Shown piece after piece: positions 38,111-47,896 of a stretch of DNA of 64,000 nucleotides. The position numbers and the translations under genes were made by a program. The stretch lies in the NCBI RefSeq assembly GCF_028769735.1, contig NC_088177.1, forward strand, positions 11,224,599 through 11,288,598, written 5' to 3'. This DNA is from Zonotrichia leucophrys gambelii (Eukaryota > Chordata > Aves > Passeriformes > Passerellidae). The notes below the pieces were generated by a model. It did no database searches. It saw only the letters and a program-made list of their open reading frames with translations, and was not told where the DNA came from. The first letter of the stretch is position 1. Every line of letters begins with the position of its first letter.

Positions 38111-38734
38111 GCTGCAAAGGGGATCTGTACTTCAGATTTTCACCCATGCAGAGGTGTGGAATAGAAGCTAATTGCATATGTAGCTATAATGCACACTGAG
38201 CGGCCAGAACAGACAAATACAAATATTTAAGATGTTTCACTTTTTTTAAATCACAAGGTCGTGAACTTGCATTTTGTTTTTGTTTCTTTTTCCCCAGGAA
38301 ATTGGACAGGAGGCTGGCTGAAAGTGTACCAGTGCTCTACAGGGATTTCTTGTGCCTTTTCAAGGAAGAATTTGCTGTGTTCTAGAATGTATAAATATTG
38401 TTTGGGGCTTGTTTTTGTTTTGTTTTTTATCTCAAATGCTTGCCAAGGAAATTGAACTGTTCAAACGTAATTAGCCAGGGGCTGAACATTTAATCTTAAA
38501 TTCTGAGTCTTCATTCAGTCTTAATTTAAAAACTTTAGGAGGGAAGCTTGCAACCATTCCTGTTCATAAGGATGGATGGAATTTGTGGCAGGTTTTTATG
38601 GCAGAAGAGGGAAACCACTCAAATGGGTAAAGCTGAGAAAACTGTGCTGAAGCCAGTTAGTGGTCGAGTGGTCGTGTCATGGATAGTGGGACAAGATCTG
38701 GATTCAAGTCACCTCTGGTGTGGTCAAAGCAGGC

Positions 38735-38835
38735 CATGGTGGGTGGGGCTCTGGATGTCCTGATCTGCTGGAAGGTGTTTGTGGGCTTGGGATCAGATGA
38801 ACTTTCAGGTCCCTTCCAATGCAAACCATTCCGTG
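38735..38835 (+). mobile_element. CR1 LINE 3' end fragment (diverged)
   Basis: The tail pattern is recognisable: TGCTGGAAGGTGTTTGTGGG, GATCAGATGAACTTTCAGGTCC, then CTTCCAATGCAAACCATTCC near 38830. It is clearly CR1-derived but more diverged than the other copies, and its left boundary is uncertain (it could begin near 38660). Confidence 0.7.
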
Positions 38836-39999
38836 GCTAGGAATTTAAGAAGGTGCTGTGGGAGAACTGGAAGGCTTGTGGGGTGAAAAAATGAGAGCTT
38901 TCCCTTTGTATAAGAGTTATTCCAAATCAGAATGGAGTGTTTGGGGATAGGTGGGTTTTTTTCCATGGGTGATCTTTCAATGGCATTGCTATTTTTACCT
39001 GAAAAAGGGACAATTTCTGAATTTGAATCAGTTTTAGTCTATCAAGATAAAATAAACTGCTAGTACCTTTTATTTTTATCACAATTTATTGAGAAAAATT
39101 GATACACTAGGCATGATAGAGGGGAAAAATCTGGAGGGTGAAAAATTAAATAAAACAAATCCTTTTATTCCCTTCTGCAAGTATTTTTATAAGCTGGGAA
39201 GCTGCAGAGAAATGTGAAAGTGCTGTGATTTCTCCTACACCTTCCTTTGCCCTTTTTCAGTGATAAGAGCTATCAAATGACATCTTTGTGAGGAACATGC
39301 CAGAACTTCTGCACATCGAAAAAAGTCCAAAAAGCAGCAGCATTAATTCCTGTGAGTATTCATGTCAAATCTGTTCTTTTGTTTAGTGTTGTCAGGGGGA
39401 TGAGACCTTTGTCATAATTTGAAGTAGCCCTCTTTTTTTTTTCCTGATCACCAAATATTCAGAAAAGCCACTAACTGAGGTTAAAAATAAATATGAAAAT
39501 CCATTTTAAACCTTAATAACAAGATTTATATAGTACTTAGTACTTGCTGAAAGTTTCTTTTTCTAGTGCTTGCTTCTAATAAAAAAAAAAAAAAAGAAAA
39601 AGTAGCGCAAGAAGAGAGCATTCACCTTGCAAATGGCTGGATTCCAGGAAAGAAAAAGAAAATAAACCAGGGAAAATTTGGGCAGAGATTTGCATGGCTG
39701 CCTGCAGACAAGGCCACCCACTGGCCTGCTGCCTGCTCCTGGCCTGCCAGCGGAAGTTTTGTCCTTGCCTTGGCAGCAACACCCTGAAATGCCACTTGGC
39801 TTTGTGCCGCCGTTCCTGGTGGGGAAGGCAAGCAGGGGATGTCCTGCATGGAAAAGCACCCCAAGGTACCACCCCATCCCTCCTGTTTTTGCCACTTGGA
39901 TGAGGACAAGTGAGTCCAATCCCTGAGTTTGTAACAAGTTGGGTTGTAAATGCTCTTTGGTGCACTCTGCTAAGTTATCGAGTGCTTCCGCTCACCTAC
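38836..39999. other. Non-coding stretch
   Basis: No gene was seen. T- and A-runs occur near 39430 and 39580-39600. An ATTTGCAT octamer lies near 39688. About 39600-39940 is more GC-rich, with overlapping spurious frames on both strands. Confidence 0.5.
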
Positions 40000-40520
40000 A
40001 GCTTCACGACTCCTACAGCTACATGGAAAATTTAGAATAACAGAACTATTTCACATGGCAACAACGACCTGGAAGGATCTGACTGGTGCAGTTCCTACAA
40101 ATCAATCCAGTGTGAGCTTCTAAGCCAATGGGCTGGTCCCCTGTGAGCCACCGAACATCTCGTCCTGGGCGTGTTAACAGCAAAGCTTGAAATAATGGTG
40201 ACTTCTGGAAACCAATTTTGATAACCAGACTCTATTTGTAAGGTATTTAGAGCTAATAAAGCTGCTGTGGTCTTGGGAGTGCCCTTTTCCTTGAGCACAA
40301 TGGGAAGCTCTTCTTGTCAGGATTGCTATAGAAACAATGAATTATCAGGCAAACGGGACCATCCAGCCAATTGTGCCAGACGGGGGATGTGTGCTGATAA
40401 CGCGGCAGCGTTAATTTGCTCGGCTTTGTTGTAAGTAGAGCTTGCATTGCCTATAGAAATGTAAAGAGGCAGGTGAGCTGGAGTGTCTATTATTTATAGA
40501 CACGGTTTGTGCTGTATAAA
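40000..40520. promoter_or_regulatory. Candidate conserved non-coding element
   Basis: This unique block has retained CpGs in AT-moderate sequence (TTATCGAG, CACGACTCC, GATAACGCGGCAGCG) and many homeodomain-like cores (CAATGAATTATC, GTTAATTTGC, CTAATAAAGC). A block of this kind about 7 kb upstream of a CpG-island promoter could be an enhancer. The inference is from composition only. Confidence 0.35.
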
Positions 40521-41224
40521 TGAATTTTTCATAGGAAGACTTTTTCTAAAAAAAAAAAAAAGGCTTGAGAAACTGCTTGGTAAATAATTATGACTGGAAG
40601 CTTCAAATGTGCTTTGAAGAATGGGTGGGTATCCTTAGTCCCCCTTGAAATTTTTCAGGTGCAACCTTGAATCTGTTGTAGAGAGTGGGGTGCTTTGACC
40701 ATGTGTGAAGTACCCCAGCCCCATTGCTGACAGCCTTTACAAGATAATGCTGAACCATGGCTGGTACTGCTTTCTGTCATCTTGGAAAACTGAGTCATCC
40801 ATAAGGAAATGCAGATATTATTAGTGTGTTGATGTGCTTGTACTCTATGGCTTGAGAAGTCAGCACCAGACTGAAGTAAGATCCAATAACAAGAAGAAGA
40901 AAGAAGCAGAAACTTCAAGGTATCAAGCGGATAACCTCTATATTTTCTTTATTGCATTTTGCTCAATGCCACTTGGGAGGACGTTCCTCTATTTTTAAAA
41001 AGAAAAAAGACATGAACTATGGCAGGAAATCACTGAGCTGAGAGGAGTTTGGCTTCAGATGTGAGACACACCACCAGGATCACAGAGAAGGCAGGGGAGA
41101 GGTAGGATGAGTGAGAGAGTACTAGGCAAAAGAATGCTGTATTTGGATATCATATAGGAGTTGGGAAGAAAACAAAAACACCCATGTTTTTGCATGTGGG
41201 TGATGGGAAAAACACTGCATCTTC

Positions 41225-41417
41225 TACTGAATGAGGGTGGTGAGGCATTGGCACAGGTTTCCCAGAGAGGTGGTGGATGCCCCAGCCCTGGAAACATTCA
41301 GAGTCAGGTTGGATGAGCTTCTGAGAAACCTGATCTTGTTGAAAATGTCCCTGCTCATTGCTGGGGGTTTGAAAGGACCTTTAAATCCAACCTAAACTAT
41401 GCTATGATTCTGTGAAA
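41225..41417 (+). mobile_element. CR1 LINE 3' end fragment
   Basis: The CR1 3' region is clear and in order: GGGTGGTGAGGCATTGGCAC, AGGTTTCCCAGAGAGGTGG, TGGATGCCCCAGCCCTGGAA, CATTCAGAGTCAGGTTGGATG, GATCTTGTTGAAAATGTCCC, TTTAAATCCAACC, ending in a GATTCTGTGA-type octamer. It is 5'-truncated to about 190 bp and does not code for protein. Confidence 0.9.
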
Positions 41418-44400
41418 TGTAAGGGAGGCCCTTGGGAAAGGAGGTTGCCAAGGAGTTTGATATATACAGGAGGAAGACTTAAAAAAAAAAAGAAACAATA
41501 TGATGCTCTAATTCAGAGTGGACAACATAGGCCTGTTTTAGGTCTCTTACAATAACTGAGAGTGTACTTAAATCTTTTTGCTATGAATGAGATATAAACA
41601 CCACTAAAACCCAAGTACGGTCTAAAATGTTTTCTTGAGATCAGCCTTTAGTTACAGAAAATACAATTAGAAAGCCTGCATTGTATTGGCTGCTGCTGCA
41701 ATTTTGTCTATATGATATTTTTTGTATTATCTAATTGGGGGGCTTCTTTCAGGTTCCCAGAGTACTCTTTGTGCTTCAGGGGAATTTTTGTTACTCCTCA
41801 AACAATAATTCTGAAAAAAACCCCACACACTGAGAAAAGACAAAGTAGTGCATTGCACCACCCCACAATGGGCCCAGTGTTGATGCTGGATTAACTGTCC
41901 CTGGTGAGTGGCTGAGCTCACATCTCTCTGCCTGCCTGGAGCTCCACTCTGCTCTGCCTCTGGGGTTGTGATATCATCTCTGAAGTCCTGCAAACACAGC
42001 TGAGCTCCACACTGCTCCCATTGTGGGTCCCACTTGTCAAAACGTGGAGCTGGGATCTCAGCCATGCAGCAGAGTATCAATGGAGGAGGTGGGGACACCT
42101 CCATGCCACTCTTTCTCCCCAGAGATGTTCACCACAGCTATCTGGACTTCCAAAGAGCTGCTCACCTGCCTGTGCACATACGGAGCCTGTATTTATTGTT
42201 CTGCTTCTCCAGGTGAGAACTGAAAAGCCTGCACCTATAAAGAAACCCCCATAATTGTCTTGATATCACTTTGAGGTGGGCTAGTAGCTATTTCCAGGGG
42301 TCTCAGCTGTCTGCAGGTGAGAAGTCATCATTTTCTTGCACAAGCTTTCTTCTTGCATGGGCTTTTGGCTGCTTGTCACGTGTGAGGCTGTGCAAGAGGA
42401 TGCCCAACTGAATATTTCTCTCACACCAAGTGTTTGTATTTGTTTCAGGGTTGCCCACTCTGTGCAGAGATGCCTGCTTCCAGCTTTGTGCACTCTGGCA
42501 CGTGTTGCCTAATGGACCAGGGCTGACAAGGAGCATCTCTGTCACCACAGCAGACACACACTTGCTTTGTTCAATGGCATGAGAGATGCTGCAGTGCAAG
42601 GCACAAGTTCTCCCATGCTTTCAGCTAAACAATTTACTACTGTGCTGCACACACCCTTCTCTGCTCCAGTGAGTGGGAGGGCCTGGAGCTGGTTATACAT
42701 ATCCCAGCTTGGGCAGCTCTGTCCCCCCAGATTTTGCAAGGAGCAGTGGAAACAAAGTGAGGTGTTGACCTAATGTAGGGCATTCCAACCTATTGTGCCT
42801 GACAGGTCCCAAACTGCCTGCTGAGGTTCAGCCCCATGTGGCATTTTCTGCTCTCCTGCAGCTTCTCCAACCCCCATGTCTCTGCAGCATCCTGGGTGCA
42901 AGCAAAGCCAGGGGTTTGGAATGTGTGTGTGTTTCTGGCTGCAAAGTGCAGTATTTTCTGCAGGTCAAATGCTCATCAGTGACTGGGAACACAACCAAGG
43001 AGGTTGGGGAGGAGAGGAGGAAGCCACACTTGATCCCACAGAAACCACAAACCTAATTTCATACCCAAGGCAATTAGCCAGCACACATTTGGTTAGGGTG
43101 GCTGTGCTACTTTGTAAAACGTGACCTTTTAATGAGCTGGGGAGGTGGATCTGAGTTTGTGCTAGTCTGCACTAGCCAAGGAAAACCACCAGTGGTTAAT
43201 TATCATCAGGAGAGGGGAGCAGGGGTGAAGTGGCCCTCAAAACCATCTCTGTGTGCTTCCAAGTCCTGCTTTACACCACAGGATGTGTCCCTGACTCCGT
43301 GCCATCACAGCCTCCCTCCCAAAGGCACCAGGATGCTGCAGCATCCTTGGCTGGGCAGTGCTGACTCAGGCCCAGGGTCCCGTGCCTGCTCCCTGGCACT
43401 GCTGTCCCCCAGATATTTCACAAGCAGATATAAAAATCCCTGAGTTAGGCTCTTGTGGCTGTGCTCCCTGCAAGGGGAAGCAGTAAAAGGCTGATTTATG
43501 CTCTGAACCACAAAAGCCTTTCATTGCTGCTTTCTTTTTTTTAATGTAACTGTCTTGCCCTTAAATGTCTAATCCCTTTCTAACAGTCTTGTGGAAGTGG
43601 CAGGGCTCTCCATGGGTTAAAGGCAGTGGTTTTCAAGAGGATCAAGTTGTCCACCAGGTCCCCAAAGCCCCTCTTGCCCTGGCACAGCAAGGGAGGAGGG
43701 CAGCAGCGAGTTACATCATGGTCCACCACAATCTCCCAGCCCTCAGCTTTCTGGGACTGTTGGAGAGTTATTCCATCACTTGGAGTATTCCCTGACAGTC
43801 TTGGGCACTGCTGCTCCTTCAGGGGAGAATAAAAACCCCAAGCTGATCTAACAGAAGCAGGGATTTAGGAGTTTGACTCTAGGCATATACATTTAAAGAC
43901 ATTGCCCAATTATTTCTTCATTTTTATTAATTACTATTAGTCATTTATGGCCCCTTTTAAATTCAACTTCTCATGAAAAATATTGCTTTAGAAAAAAAAA
44001 AAAAAAAGGAAAGTCATTTCATGAACAATTAGCAAAAGCTACAGCTGCACCATAAAAGAGAAATACTGGGGGGGGAGGAATATTTCAAATTGACTGGGGC
44101 ATGCAAGTTGTTGAATGGATGGAAAGCCAGCTGAAATCCTAAGGAAGGGGTGATGCTGGAGAGGGGCAAAAGTACACAGAGCGGCATTGCTGGGTTCATT
44201 GTCAGGCCTGCTGTTAATTACGGGCTTTATTAATGATTTGGAAGCGATAAGAAGTGTTAATTGCATCAGAAAATGATGCTACATTGGGAAGAGCTGAAAG
44301 CAGAGGTGAGAGCAGAAGAAAGAGCAGTGAGAGGCAGGGAGGGCTGAGGGGTGCAAGAAGGATTTGATTTCATTCAGGCTCTGGGGGCTTTTCTACAGTT

Positions 44401-44939
44401 TCCCCCAGTAAAAGAGCACTAATAATGTTTGTGGGCAAGAAGGGGTCCAAAGAGGTCAGACAGGAGGGTTGGGTTTGAAGCAAGAACCATGGAGACCCTT
44501 CCTGTCACCTTTAAGGGAGAAACAGAGACTTGCATGTGGTGTGAGGCAGCACAACAAAACTGAACAGCATGGAGGGGCAGCTGACTTCAGAAGCCCCCAG
44601 ACAGTATAGCAGAGTGTGTTTAAAAGAAAACACTAAAAAGGCAATACACTGCTCTGCCTGCTGTGCAGCCAAACTGAAGGAAGGGGGAAAACAGAGCCCA
44701 GAGTAATGTAGAAATTGCATTTAATGGTCATCTTGAGAAGCCATAGGACAAAATCAAGGGAGTGAGCTGCCACAAGCTGTTAAGGAGGAAACCCTCTGCC
44801 CACCGGATGCCAGTGTTGCCCAACATTAAATCACATGGAGAAAACTCCTCTGGCAAGAGAATACTTGGTTCTTAAAGACACCCACCACTCCAGCTACCCA
44901 AACACCACATTCAAAACCGCACTCACAACTTCCTTGGTG
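41418..44939. other. Non-coding stretch
   Basis: No gene was recognised. There are A-runs near 41481 and 43992. About 44200-44280 has AT-rich regulatory-looking cores (TTAATTACGGGC, GAAGTGTTAATTGCATC). The many short frames overlap on both strands. Confidence 0.45.
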
Positions 44940-45640
44940 GCACACTTAAATCTATTTGCAGCTCATCATTCCGGAGGCAGGCAAAGGTGACAAAGCCAAG
45001 GACGAAGCACTGTGTAAAATTTTACTTGTACTGAGCGGGCCCTAAAGAAGCCCAAGCAGAGTTTTATTGCGCGGCTCCTCGGGCTGACAGTCTCCATTAA
45101 CCATCGGTTAATACTGCAGCGTCAGAGCAAAGCCAGAGTCGCAGCCCTGTGCTGTTAGAAAGTGTCCTTCAATCCAGCAAGAGACCTCGGGGTGAGAATA
45201 TTTTGCATGAAGAGCCACTGGTGTAAAGAGCTGAGCCTCTCAGCTCTGCATTGCAGTCAGCGTGTCGTGTGCCATCCCTCCACGCCACAAATAAATCTAC
45301 AATTTCTCAGCTGGGTGCCTTTGGAAGCCTCATACTAATACGCTTATATGGGAAGAGAGACCAGGCAAGGTTCAAATAAAGAGCTCATGTAATAAATAAA
45401 CATGAGGTCAGTATGGGAACAGCAATAATTGCTTTGTATGACAAGATTTGCATAGCAAACATTCGTGATTAATGTACAGCCAGCGTCAGGTAAGGAGCCT
45501 TCGCTATCGGTGCTCCATCTGCACCTTCCAATCTAGAAGGTACAGCAGCTCCAGCCAGAGCAATTAGTCACTGTTTACTGAGAGGCAGATCGAGCAAAAT
45601 TTTTCTAGTTCAATATTTGAGCGAGTTTCGCCTCACAGCC
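44940..45640. promoter_or_regulatory. Candidate conserved enhancer-like element upstream of the gene
   Basis: This 700-bp unique block ends about 1.4 kb before the CpG island. It retains CpGs (TTGCGCGGC, TCGGGCTG, GCGTGTCGTG, TTCGCTATCGG). It has a perfect ATTAACC-ATC-GGTTAAT palindrome (45096-45112, Grainyhead/HNF1-like half sites), an ATTTGCAT octamer (45446-45453) and several TAAT/ATTA cores. Of all the non-coding blocks here it looks most like a developmental enhancer. Conservation is inferred, not tested. Confidence 0.4.
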
Positions 45641-46046
45641 TCCCGTTGGATCCATTTCTGCGGCAGGCAGGGATCGCGCTTCCTTCCTTCCCGGGGGTGG
45701 CAAGGAGGGACGATCAGCACCGCTGAAATCTGCTCAGCAAGGGCACGGGCTGGCTCCCAGCCTCTCCTGCTGGCCTCACCCGGCTGCTGCTCTCAGGGAA
45801 AACCCTAAGGAAGAGGCTGACACGTCAGGGCTCCGCTTCCCGTGCTGCCTTTTCTTTCACCTGTCAGTTTCACTGTCCCTCTGCCACTGCTGATGCCACC
45901 ACAGTGGGATGCAGCACCGAGGGCAATGACACCTCCTTCTTTACAGCCTCCTTCCTGCAAAGCCTGGCTAATGCACTCCAGCTAAACTTCCAGCTCTTTG
46001 GCCAAAGAGCCATAATCCAACTCGAAATACTATTTTGATTTGGGGA

Positions 46047-46085
46047 TTTTTTTTTTCTTTTCTTTTTTTTTTTTTTTTTTTTTTT
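46047..46085. repeat. Poly(T) tract with two C interruptions
   Basis: A near-homopolymer T run. It could be the A-tail of an old minus-strand retroposon or simple slippage; no recognisable element adjoins it. Confidence 0.9.
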
Positions 46086-47039
46086 AAAGGCATGCAAGCA
46101 AGCCTCTGGCTTCCCTGGGAAAGGAGGCAGTTTGGCTGGAGGGACTGGGGTTATTCCTCTGAGGTTAATTCCTATGGGAAAACCTTCCACTTGCTGCTGC
46201 AGTCTTCCACTTAATCTGCTTGGGGGTACCAGGGAAAGCTGTTGGCATCACTGGGAAGTCACTCTGAGAAGTACTGCACAGACCAGCTGGAAAGGCATAA
46301 GGAGAGTTCCTTCATGTTGGTGAGAACCAGAAGGGCTTGATCAGGGTGAGCAGGCTTCAAAACCTAGGGCACACATTTTGGGGGCATGAAGCGAAGAATT
46401 GACGGTGTTCTTCTCTTGTGCACTTGCAGGGCTCATTTGTGACTGAGGATGCCAATCAACTCATCAGGAGTGATAAATGGCAGCTGCTGTCTCCCACCTC
46501 TGATGAGATTTTGAGATTTTCAGTCTCTGCCTTGCCAAGACAAATCTTGATGAGACTCTGGTCCCCTGGACCTTTCAGGGAGGATGTCTGTGTTGGCATT
46601 TCACCCTTGTGCTGGAGTGGGTGGTAGTGAGGGGGATGCTGAGCTGATGCTTGAAGCACTCTGGCACTGCAGCTGTCCCCACCTGAGAGCTTCTAGGAGG
46701 TGCCACAGGCTGGCAGGGGACATCAAGGGGTGGCTGCATTGGTGGGAGATGCCATTACACCTCTGTGCCCCACAGAGTTGCAGGCAGGCTGCTTCACTGC
46801 CAAGTCCACCCACTACCACACTGAACAGTGATCTCCAAGGTGCTGCCAACCCGCCCTATTGCCCTTACAACCTCTCTCCCTCCTTTCCAGCCCTGCCACC
46901 CTAAAGCTTCCCAAATGCCTCGGCTGAGCGCTGGGAATCCCTACACTCACCTTGGCGCCGAGAGTGCAGGTGGGATGCTCGTCTCTGCATGAGGGGCTGT
47001 GAGCACTCACGGGAGCGGGAGTTTTGGGGCAGAACACAG
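46086..47039. other. Proximal upstream region without a recognisable gene
   Basis: No gene was seen. GC content rises towards the CpG island. The open frames here are short and overlap on both strands. Confidence 0.5.
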
Positions 47040-47754
47040 AGAGGAGGGTGACATGCCCTGTCCTTGTCCGGATCAGGCGTCCGGCGGTGTCCCACAGCGG
47101 AGTGGAGCCGGGAGCGCTTCAGCTGCCCAGGACACTCCTCACATCTCAGCCGCGGCCGCCGCTGGGACGGGCTCAGCCCGCTCTGGGGCTCTGTTATTTC
47201 GGGGGGCCGTGTCGGGAGGTGTCCCTGTTACCCGCAGCAGGGTCTCTCCCCGGAGCAGAGTCTCTCCCCGTGCCACCTCACGGCAGAGCCCCCTCGGTGT
47301 CCCGCTGCCGGCAGTGCCGCCGCGGCCGCCCCTCAGGCCGGGCCCAGGCCGTGCACCTGCCCCTCAGGCCGGGCGGGGCGGGGCGCAAAGGCGGGAGCGG
47401 CTCGCGCTCAGGGGCGCGCGCGGCTCCGCACCTGCGGAGCCCCCGTGTGGGGAGGGGGGGGCGCGGGGCGGTCCCGCGCGGCGCCGGCCCCCGCCCGCCC
47501 CCTCGCTCCGTCCCGCCGCTCCTCCTCCCGCACCCCCCTCGCTCCTTCTTCCTCCTCCTCCTCCTCTTCCTCATCGTCGCGCTCCCGCCGCTCCGCTCCG
47601 CGCGTGCTGGCGGCGCAGCGCCCCGCGGCCCGGCAGCGGCGCGGCCGCCCCGTCGGCGCCGCGGCGCGCCCGCGGAGGGGCGGCGCTGGGGGCGGCGGCT
47701 CGGCGGCGGCAACTTTTGGGAGCCGGCGGCGGCAGCGCGGAGGCTGCGCGGGGG

Positions 47755-47784
47755 ATGGCGGCGGCCAGGCAGCGGCGGCGCTGA
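47755..47784 (+). CDS. Upstream ORF of 9 codons in the 5' UTR
   Basis: An ATG with G at -3 and G at +4 (a strong Kozak context) opens a frame reading MAAARQRRR before a TGA at 47782-47784. It lies 18 nt before the main ATG at 47803 and in a different frame. If the transcription start is upstream of 47755, this uORF should capture scanning ribosomes and lower translation of the main protein. The peptide is Arg-rich and probably has no function of its own. Confidence 0.5.
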   Translation: MAAARQRRR

Positions 47785-47802
47785 GGCAGCGGCGGCGGCG
47801 CG

Positions 47803-47896
47803 ATGCCGGCGGCGGCCGGGGGGCTGCTGTGGTGGAGCTGCTGCGTGCTGGCGGCGGCGGCCGGGGCCCCGCGGGCCGCCGCGGCGGCGCAGGCAG
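47803..47896 (+). CDS. First coding exon of an unidentified secreted or membrane protein (signal peptide, partial)
   Basis: The ATG at 47803 has G at -3 in a GCG-rich 5' UTR. It opens 31 codons plus 1 nt before a splice donor (GGCAG|GTGGGT, GT at 47897). The peptide starts MPAAAGG, runs into a hydrophobic LLWWSCCVLAAAAGA core and ends in an Ala-rich, signal-peptidase-compatible stretch with Gln-Ala. This is a typical cleaved signal peptide. The intron is phase 1. A short signal-peptide exon before a phase-1 intron is common in receptors and adhesion proteins with Ig, cysteine-rich or similar extracellular modules. Reading on without splicing hits TGA at 47902, which supports an exon end here. 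No further exon lies in the window, so the gene cannot be named. The start is preferred over the ATG at 47755 because that frame stops after nine codons. Confidence 0.7.
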
